The translations under genes and the position numbers were made by a program. Shown piece by piece: positions 58,102 through 64,000 of a stretch of DNA of 64,000 bases (its first letter is position 1; every line of letters begins with the position of its first letter). The notes under the pieces are model-generated. The model searched no databases and was not told the origin of the DNA. It was given only the letters and a program-made list of their open reading frames with translations. This DNA is from AV40 sp035568175 (GTDB lineage: Bacteria; Verrucomicrobiota; Verrucomicrobiia; Chthoniobacterales; UBA10450). Where the stretch lies: contig DATMON010000012.1 of NCBI GenBank assembly GCA_035568175.1, positions 122,819-186,818 of the forward strand, read 5' to 3'.

Positions 58102-59073
58102 ATGGCTTTCACTCGCAAATCAGCGATTGGGCTTTTGCGGCGCGCGCACGATCAAAAACGTTTGGGCCACGCCTATTTGATTTCAGGGCCGGCCGGGAGC
58201 GGTAAACGGCAAGTGGCCGCGGAATTGGCCAGCACCGTCAACGGGACGGATGCCGACGACGTTTTTTCATCGAAGGCGTGGGAGATTTTTGTGGCCGAAC
58301 CGGAATCGAAATCGCGACGGATCTTGATCGAACAGATTCGCGAGCTGGAACACGGACTTCAAATGCGTGCTGCGGAAGGCCGTCGCAAAGTGGCAATCAT
58401 CGTCGAAGCGGACCGGTTGCAGCCACAGGCGGCGAACGCATTTCTCAAAACGCTGGAAGAACCACCCGCCAATTCATTGTTGCTTTTGTTGAGCTCGCTG
58501 CCGGAAGCGTTGCCGGACACGATTGTATCGCGTTGCATTTCTATTCCGCTGGCGGCGAACGGCGAAGAAATTGAAATGCCGGAGCGCGCTGAACTAGTGG
58601 AATTACTTCGCGACTCCGCGCGAGAAACAAAATGGGGTGTCCAGCAATCTTATCGTATCGGCCAAGGAATGCAGTCGTTGCTGGGAAAAGTGCGCGAAGA
58701 AATCAAAACGCAAACCTCCGAGGCTTTGAAAAGCGAGGAAGCGCGTTACCGGAATTCGACCGATGGCGCCTGGCTGGACGATCGCGAAGATTATTACAAG
58801 GCATTGACCGAGAGTCTTTACATTCAGCGTCGCGCGATGCTGGTTGAAGTCTTGCTCGAATGGTGGACAGATATTTTGCGCGCCTGTACGAAAATTTCGC
58901 GGCGCGATTTGCCCGCGGCAAAAAAGGAAACCGCCGCTCTGGCGGAACGCTTCACCGTGCCGGAAGTGCTAAAGCGGATCCAGCGACTAGAAGGATTGCG
59001 GGATAATCTCGGCCGCAACATTCAGGAAGCTCTTGCCTTCGAAGTCGCGTTTCTCGAAGTCTTCGCTGCCTGA
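58102..59073 (+). CDS. holB: DNA polymerase III delta'-like clamp-loader subunit
   Basis: This 323-residue protein has the clamp-loader AAA+ fold. LGHAYLISGPAGSGKRQVA carries a P-loop with GSGKR (not GKT/S), in line with delta' subunits that do not hydrolyse ATP. NAFLKTLEEPPANSLLLLLS and DTIVSRCISIPL (SRC motif) are diagnostic. The usual zinc-binding cysteines are absent, as in some phyla. It follows tmk with a 1-base gap. Confidence 0.9.
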   Translation: MAFTRKSAIGLLRRAHDQKRLGHAYLISGPAGSGKRQVAAELASTVNGTDADDVFSSKAWEIFVAEPESKSRRILIEQIRELEHGLQMRAAEGRRKVAIIVEADRLQPQAANAFLKTLEEPPANSLLLLLSSLPEALPDTIVSRCISIPLAANGEEIEMPERAELVELLRDSARETKWGVQQSYRIGQGMQSLLGKVREEIKTQTSEALKSEEARYRNSTDGAWLDDREDYYKALTESLYIQRRAMLVEVLLEWWTDILRACTKISRRDLPAAKKETAALAERFTVPEVLKRIQRLEGLRDNLGRNIQEALAFEVAFLEVFAA

Positions 59074-59182
59074 TACCGCGCTTCAAGTTCGATCGGAAAA
59101 CAGCGTCGTAAATTTCGGCAAAAATGCAGTTTGTTAAAGGCCGCGCAGGCCTGAATTTCGATTGTACTGTACTATTAAGAGC

Positions 59183-61216
59183 ATGCTCCCCAGAGCGAAT
59201 CGCGGAGGGGCGCCAGGCCGAAACGGGCGACGGTCGAGGGACTTCTATAGGCGCGACTCGGCCGGCCTGGGGCTCGCCTTGCTCATGCTGGCATTGGTTT
59301 CGTTCGGCGCCGTGGCGCAGACGACCATCGAGACGCCGCGAACCATCCGGGTGGTGACGGATAACGTCTATGCGCCCTACTCGTTTCAATCGGACGAAGG
59401 CAAGTTGCAGGGCATCGTGATCGATCAATGGCTGGCGTGGGAAAAGAAGACGGGGATTAAGGTCGAGATTCAGGCAATGGACTGGGGCGAAGCGTTGCGG
59501 CGCATGCGCGCGGGCGAGTTCGACGTGATCGACTCCATCGTCGAGACGCCTGAGCGCCGGGAGTACTTTGATTTCACTCCGGCCTATACCCCGATCGAAG
59601 CGTCGGTCTTCTTTCGCAACGACATTTCCGGTATTACCGATATCGCGTCGCTGAAAGGATTTCCGGTGGGGGTCAAGGCAGGCGACCAGCATCTTGACAA
59701 GCTCAAGGCGAACGGGGTGACGACCGTGATCCTGTTTCAAAATTACGACGCGATGATCGATGCGGCGAAGCAGCACAAAATCAACGTCTTTGTGATCGAT
59801 AACCCGTCGGCACTTTATCTTTTAAATAAGGCGGGCATTGAGGGTGAGTTTCGGCATTCGGTGCCGATGTTCCATGACGAACTCCGACGCGCCGTGCGCA
59901 AAGGAGATACGGCGCTGCTCCGCACGGTGTCGGAGGGTTTCGCGGCCATCGAACCCGACGAGTTAAACCAAATCAATGAGAAATGGTTCGGCCGCACGAT
60001 AAACAGGATTGGACAATATCTTACCTACGCGGGCTACACGGTAGTGGCGGCGCTCCTAATTATCGCGGGCCTGACCGTGTGGAATCGCACACTTAGAAAG
60101 AAGGTGCTGCAGAGGACGGCGGCATTGGGTGAAAGCGAGCAGCGATTTCGCCGGTTGGTGGAATTGATGCCTGTAGCCGTCTATGTGTGCGACACGTCTG
60201 GGATAATTCAGATCTACAACCATCGCGCCGTGGAACTATGGGGACGCGAGCCAAAACTGGGGGATACAGCGCAGCGTTATTGCGCCTCTTTGCGCCTTTA
60301 TTCTCCCGAGGGCAAGCTCGTGCCCCACGAGGAATCGAAAATGGCGGAAGCGCTCCGGACTGGAGTCCCGGCCCACGATCTGGAAGTAGTGATCGAGCGG
60401 CCCGACGGATCGTGCATAACAACCTTGGTGAATATCGCTCCTTTGAGAAATGGTAAAGGAGAACTGGTAGGAGCTATGAATTGCTTTCAGGATATCACCG
60501 AGCGCAAGCTGGCTGAGAAAGATTTGGAGGAGGCTCACAGGCAACTGAAGATTCTTTCGCGGCGTCGGGTTAAGGTCCAGGAAGAGGAACGCCGGCATCT
60601 TGCGCGTGAATTGCACGATGAAATCGGTCAAGCGCTGACAGGGGCAAAGATCAATTTAGACGCTGCGACAAAGGAATCGGATGGTGCGAAATCGAAGAGA
60701 ATTGACGAAACCGCTGCAATTCTCGAAAAGTTGCTTGGCCAAGTGCGGCAGATTTCGCTCGATTTGCGCCCGTCGATGCTGGATGACTTGGGATTAGTTC
60801 CCGCGCTCCGTTCATTGCTCGATCAACAGGGGCGCCATGCATCGGTGGCCGTGCATTTGTCCGCGAAGAATGTGCCGGAGAATCTGGATGCGGAGATTCA
60901 GACAACTTGTTTTCGAATCGGCCAGGAAGCGATCACAAACGCAGTGCGTCACGCAAATGCAACGCGGATCGATGTCGATCTTCGTTGCGAAAACGGAAAC
61001 CTGCGGTTGCAGGTGCGCGATAATGGCAGGGGGTTTGACGCCGATGCTGTGCAAGCCCAAGCGGTTGGACTCGGCCTGGTCGGAATAAAAGAACGCGCTG
61101 TCTTGGTCGATGCTCGAGCAAAAATCATCTCGTCACCAAACAACGGGACGACGGTTGAAGTGTCTCTGCCTTTGATGCCTTTGCCGGAGCGGGAAGGCCG
61201 CGTGATTGGAAAATGA
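59183..61216 (+). CDS. Hybrid periplasmic-binding-protein histidine kinase (cassette 1)
   Basis: This protein of about 677 residues starts with a signal/anchor (LALLMLALVSFGAVAQ), then a family 3 solute-binding domain (about 45-270; PYSFQSDEGKLQGIVID), a membrane helix (TYAGYTVVAALLIIAGLTVW), a PAS domain (about 330-450) with a PAC segment, and a HisKA_3 dimerisation domain with the phosphoacceptor in RHLARELHDEIGQALTGAK. A NarL-type HATPase domain follows (QEAITNAVRHANA; VRDNGRGFD). It senses a small solute outside the inner membrane. I start it at the ATG at 59183. The stop overlaps the start of a broken response-regulator gene (ATGA). A TGTCGATCTT motif is at 60973-60982. Confidence 0.9.
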   Translation: MLPRANRGGAPGRNGRRSRDFYRRDSAGLGLALLMLALVSFGAVAQTTIETPRTIRVVTDNVYAPYSFQSDEGKLQGIVIDQWLAWEKKTGIKVEIQAMDWGEALRRMRAGEFDVIDSIVETPERREYFDFTPAYTPIEASVFFRNDISGITDIASLKGFPVGVKAGDQHLDKLKANGVTTVILFQNYDAMIDAAKQHKINVFVIDNPSALYLLNKAGIEGEFRHSVPMFHDELRRAVRKGDTALLRTVSEGFAAIEPDELNQINEKWFGRTINRIGQYLTYAGYTVVAALLIIAGLTVWNRTLRKKVLQRTAALGESEQRFRRLVELMPVAVYVCDTSGIIQIYNHRAVELWGREPKLGDTAQRYCASLRLYSPEGKLVPHEESKMAEALRTGVPAHDLEVVIERPDGSCITTLVNIAPLRNGKGELVGAMNCFQDITERKLAEKDLEEAHRQLKILSRRRVKVQEEERRHLARELHDEIGQALTGAKINLDAATKESDGAKSKRIDETAAILEKLLGQVRQISLDLRPSMLDDLGLVPALRSLLDQQGRHASVAVHLSAKNVPENLDAEIQTTCFRIGQEAITNAVRHANATRIDVDLRCENGNLRLQVRDNGRGFDADAVQAQAVGLGLVGIKERAVLVDARAKIISSPNNGTTVEVSLPLMPLPEREGRVIGK

Positions 61217-61405
61217 ATCTGACTCGCGTGTTGCTCTGGCGGACGATCACGCCCTCGTCCGTGCTGGTATTCGCGCACTGCTGGAGAAGATTCTTAGTGT
61301 CGAGGTTGTCGGCGCAGCTGGTACGGGGCGAGAGGCGCTTGCATCAGTGAAGTCGAAGCTGTCCAATCCGGTCTTGATGGATATCGCGATGGCGGAATTA
61401 GGCGG
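61213..61405 (+). pseudogene. Broken NarL-type response regulator (cassette 1)
   Basis: The start ATG (61213) overlaps the kinase stop just as in the intact cassette downstream (GTGA there). The frame reads MNLTRVLL and then breaks at a 2-base gain (CTCTGG for CTGG). Past it, ADDHALVRAGIRALLEK, GAAGTGREALASVKSKL and VLMDIAMAELGG match the intact regulator almost exactly, and homology stops at the AELGG point. The HTH half is missing. So kinase 1 has lost its partner. Confidence 0.85.
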
Positions 61406-61433
61406 TGGGTTACGGCTACGTGATGCCCGGAAA

Positions 61434-63278
61434 ATGCGGGGTGCGCCGTTGTTTCTGGTCATCGCGATCGCTGCGCTAATCCCGTTACTCTTCACGAGCA
61501 ACGCGGTCGCGGCGGAGCCGAAGCGTGTTCTCCTGGTCCATTCCTTTGGCAGTGCTTCGCCGCCCTTCACGGTCGAGTCCGGGGCGTTCGAGACCGAGTT
61601 GGCGGGCAAGATGGGTGACCGCGTCGATCTCGACGAGGTCTCGCTGGACATGGCGCGTTATCCCGACCGCGAGATGCAGGAGGCGATTGTTGATTATCTG
61701 CAAAAGCGCCAGGCTAAATGGCAGCCCGACCTGGTCGTGCCGATCGGAGGACCCGCATCCATCTTCGTGGCAACTTATCGCGACCGTCTTTTTCCGGAAA
61801 CTCCCATCCTTTACGCTTCAGCCGATCGCCGGTTACTGCCGCCGGGCGCACTTGAGAAGAACGCGGCCTACGTCGGGCAGGTATATGAAATTCCCGGCTT
61901 GCTTGAAGACATGTTGCAAATCGCGCCCGCGACAAAAAATATCGCGGTCATCGTGGGCGCAACGCCCCTCGAACGTCTTTGGCAGGGCGTGTTTCAAGAG
62001 GCAGCCGAACCACTCGCAGGCCGGATTAACTTCACTTACTTCAGCGATCTCTCCTTCAAGCAAATGCAGGAGCGGGTCTCGAAGTTGCCGCCAGACTCCT
62101 ACATTTTTTTTCTCCTGCTGCTGCGCGATGCTGCAGGTGTGACCCTCAATGCCGACGAGTCGCTGCGACGCCTCCATGCCGTTGCGAATGCTCCGATCAA
62201 TTCCATTTTCGAGCATCAACTGGGCGTCGGGATTGTGGGTGGGCGCCTTTACCAGAGCGAGCGCGTCGGGAAGGAAGCTGGGCGGATCGCGATTCGCATT
62301 TTGCGTGGCGAACCGGCATCCAGTTTTCCTCCAACCATGATCGAGCGCCTGCCTCCGCATTACGACTGGCGCGAGCTCCAGCGGTGGAAGATCGACCAGA
62401 AACTACTGCCGCCAGGTAGCACGGTCTTATTCCGCGAGCCGACGGCGTGGGATCGCTATTGGGCGTGGATCACAGCCGGTGTTTCGATCTGCCTTCTGCA
62501 AGGACTGCTTATAACCGGTTTGGGTGCTAATCTCGTGAAACGCCGCCGCGCGGAGCGGTCCTTAACTGAAAGCGAAGCGCGAGTGAGTCTGGCGGCTCGT
62601 GAGTTGCGGATTCTCTCTCGCCAGATCTTCCGCATTCAGGAAGAGGAACGGCGTCACCTTGCGCGGGAATTGCACGACGAGATCGGCCAGACCCTGAGCG
62701 CGGCCAAGATCAATTTGAAGATGATCACCCCGGATTTGCCCGCTGGAGCCATCGGCCGGCTCGATGATAGCGTCCAGCTTCTTGATCGCCTGCTCAAACA
62801 GGTGAGAGAACTCTCGCTAAATCTGCGTCCGCCGCTGCTCGACGAGCTGGGACTTGTCCCCACGTTGCGCTGGCTGGTGGACCAGCAGGCGCAGCGCGCC
62901 CAATTGCGCGCGACCTTCACCGCCGACGTCAACGGCCTGGAGATCGATCCGGCCGCCCAAACGACTTGTTTTCGCCTCGCGCAGGAAGCGATCACCAACA
63001 TCATCCGGCACTCGGGCGCGAAGAGTGTCTCTGTCGAGCTGTGGCGTGAGGCGGAGCGCCTCTGGCTGAGTGTGCGCGACGACGGCGCCGGCTTCGATCC
63101 AGTGGTGATGCAGCAAAGGGCTCCGGAACATTCCACCCTCGGCCTGGTGAGCATGAAGGAAAGGTCGTTGCTCGTGCGCGGCGGTCTCGAGATCCACTCT
63201 GCCCTCGGCCGGGGCACCGAAATCCGGGCGTGGTTTCCGCTGGTGTCCGTCGAACCTCTCTCCCCGGAAACTGCGTGA
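61434..63278 (+). CDS. Histidine kinase with ABC-type substrate-binding sensor (cassette 2)
   Basis: This 614-residue protein has a signal/anchor (FLVIAIAALIPLLFTSNAVA), an ABC substrate-binding-like sensor (about 25-300; KRVLLVHSFGSASPPF; PIGGPASIFVATYRDRLFP), a membrane helix (WITAGVSICLLQGLLITGL), and a HisKA_3 domain with RHLARELHDEIGQTLSAAK. A HATPase domain follows (QEAITNIIRHSGAK; VRDDGAGFD). The frame is open to 61206 and would fuse part of the broken regulator to it, but the signal peptide shows that the native start is the ATG at 61434. It is paired with the regulator whose GTG overlaps its stop. Confidence 0.88.
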   Translation: MRGAPLFLVIAIAALIPLLFTSNAVAAEPKRVLLVHSFGSASPPFTVESGAFETELAGKMGDRVDLDEVSLDMARYPDREMQEAIVDYLQKRQAKWQPDLVVPIGGPASIFVATYRDRLFPETPILYASADRRLLPPGALEKNAAYVGQVYEIPGLLEDMLQIAPATKNIAVIVGATPLERLWQGVFQEAAEPLAGRINFTYFSDLSFKQMQERVSKLPPDSYIFFLLLLRDAAGVTLNADESLRRLHAVANAPINSIFEHQLGVGIVGGRLYQSERVGKEAGRIAIRILRGEPASSFPPTMIERLPPHYDWRELQRWKIDQKLLPPGSTVLFREPTAWDRYWAWITAGVSICLLQGLLITGLGANLVKRRRAERSLTESEARVSLAARELRILSRQIFRIQEEERRHLARELHDEIGQTLSAAKINLKMITPDLPAGAIGRLDDSVQLLDRLLKQVRELSLNLRPPLLDELGLVPTLRWLVDQQAQRAQLRATFTADVNGLEIDPAAQTTCFRLAQEAITNIIRHSGAKSVSVELWREAERLWLSVRDDGAGFDPVVMQQRAPEHSTLGLVSMKERSLLVRGGLEIHSALGRGTEIRAWFPLVSVEPLSPETA

Positions 63279-63928
63279 GCGCCATTCGCGTTGTGTTGGC
63301 GGACGATCATGCGCTGGTGCGCGCGGGCATCCGCGCGCTCTTGGAAAAGCTGCCTGGCATCGAAGTTGTCGGCGAAGCTGGCACGGGGCGAGAGGCGCTG
63401 GAGTTGGTGCGATCGGAGTTGCCAAACATTGTGCTGATGGACATTGCCATGGCGGAGCTTGGAGGATTAGAGGCGCTGCCGCGAATCACGAAAGATTTTC
63501 CGAGCGTAAAAGTGATCATCCTTTCAGCGCATGCGAGTGAAGAATATGTCATTCGCGCACTGCGGGAAGGCGCCTCCGGCTATATGCTGAAGGATTCGGC
63601 GACCGCAGAGCTGGAGCTGGCAATTAATTCAGTGATTCAGGGCAAGATCTACCTCGGCCCGTCCATTTCGCGCACCGTGATCGACGATTACTTGCAACGT
63701 GTTGGCGGAGCCGTCACCGCGCTCGAGCAGCTGACCTCGCGTCAACGGGAGATTTTACAATCAATTGCCGAGGGAAAAAATGCGAAGGAGATCGCAGCGC
63801 AACTGGACATCAGTATTAAGACGGTCGAATCGCACCGGCTGCAACTCATGGACCGATTGAACATCCATGACATTCCCGGCCTGGTGCGATATGCGATTCG
63901 CAATGGATTGGTCTCGGCCGAGCGATAG
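63275..63928 (+). CDS. NarL/FixJ-family response regulator
   Basis: This 217-residue protein has a receiver domain with the acidic pocket ADDHALVRAG, the phosphoacceptor aspartate in IVLMDIAMAELGG, and the lysine in GYMLKDSATAELELA. A LuxR-type HTH follows (LTSRQREILQSIAEGKNAKE, then IAAQLDISIKTVESHRLQL). It is the output partner of the upstream kinase and possibly also of kinase 1, whose own regulator is broken. The GTG start overlaps the kinase stop (GTGA). An upstream start at 63230 would lie in the kinase and is not used. Confidence 0.93.
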   Translation: MSAIRVVLADDHALVRAGIRALLEKLPGIEVVGEAGTGREALELVRSELPNIVLMDIAMAELGGLEALPRITKDFPSVKVIILSAHASEEYVIRALREGASGYMLKDSATAELELAINSVIQGKIYLGPSISRTVIDDYLQRVGGAVTALEQLTSRQREILQSIAEGKNAKEIAAQLDISIKTVESHRLQLMDRLNIHDIPGLVRYAIRNGLVSAER

Positions 63929-64000
63929 GGGATTCCTTTGAGTCCGAGATTGTCGATGTAAGGGTTTTTCCGGCCTGATTTAAGATTTCTCCTCATTTCC
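63929..64000. other. 3' spacer at the right edge
   Basis: The 72 bases after the response regulator hold no gene. A GTAAGGGTTTTTCC stretch could be part of a terminator but has no convincing stem. Confidence 0.4.

Noticed and set aside
61206..63278. Receiver-kinase fusion protein starting at the TTG at 61206
   Set aside because: The receiver part is frameshifted from its native start and truncated, and a signal peptide begins at the ATG at 61434, so the fusion is probably only an open frame.

Overview
The window is a gene-dense chromosomal segment (moderately high GC, genes on both strands, few clear Shine-Dalgarno sites) that looks like a soil or freshwater member of the Verrucomicrobiota, possibly the Chthoniobacterales/Spartobacteria. 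That placement is an inference from gene content and style: a full Bat/MoxR operon, a PilM/N/O cluster, a PHP-glycosyltransferase fusion, and hairpin-rich intergenic DNA. No marker gene here was compared with a database. There is no CRISPR array, no insertion sequence with a transposase and no prophage.

Layout. 1-5 kb: end of a DUF4386 membrane protein, three tandem membrane-anchored quinone-oxidoreductase-like paralogues, and a convergent gene of unknown function. 5-9 kb: ruvA, a GT39 glycosyltransferase, a PAP2 phosphatase and an exported LprI-like protein. 9-17 kb: tRNA-Ser(UGA), a radical SAM protein, tRNA-Val(CAC), OsmC, glyS, an MmcQ-like protein, murI and valS. 17-21 kb: cstA, a small secreted protein and a vanadium-haloperoxidase-like enzyme. 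21-24 kb: a pilM-pilN-pilO-pilP-like type IV pilus platform operon. 24-34 kb: a conserved hypothetical gene, then the moxR-DUF58-batA-batB/C-batD-batE operon. 34-38 kb: der, pgsA, a DJ-1/PfpI protein, tRNA-Leu(UAA) and an FMN reductase. 38-44 kb: an Rhs polymorphic-toxin island with a putative partner gene and debris of an older Rhs copy and a second FMN reductase. 44-48.5 kb: a ClpX-like ATPase with a duplicated lid, a degenerate cyclase-like membrane protein and recR. 48.6-57 kb: glycogen debranching enzyme, treZ, a membrane protein, a PHP/GT4 glycosyltransferase, a DUF2334 deacetylase and an EVE protein. 57-64 kb: tmk, a DNA polymerase III delta'-like gene, and two consecutive histidine-kinase cassettes of which only the second keeps an intact response regulator.

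Three genome-wide signals cut across the genes. First, the 10-mer TGTCGATCTT occurs 22 times (about 0.12 expected by chance), always preceded by A or T, in five of the six possible reading frames and in intergenic DNA; this is how a DNA-uptake-type signal behaves. Second, there is a family of double-hairpin elements bounded by TTGTAG and CTACAA whose stems co-vary, three of which supply the stop codon of the neighbouring gene. Third, short degenerate 'stutter' repeats with an 8-9 base period lie between genes and have also entered, in frame, the coding sequences of valS, der and the GT39 gene.

The genes form several coherent modules: envelope stress and oxygen tolerance (Bat), surface appendages (Pil), alpha-glucan and trehalose metabolism (debranching enzyme, TreZ), envelope sugar transfer (GT39, PHP-GT4, deacetylase), and inter-bacterial competition (Rhs).
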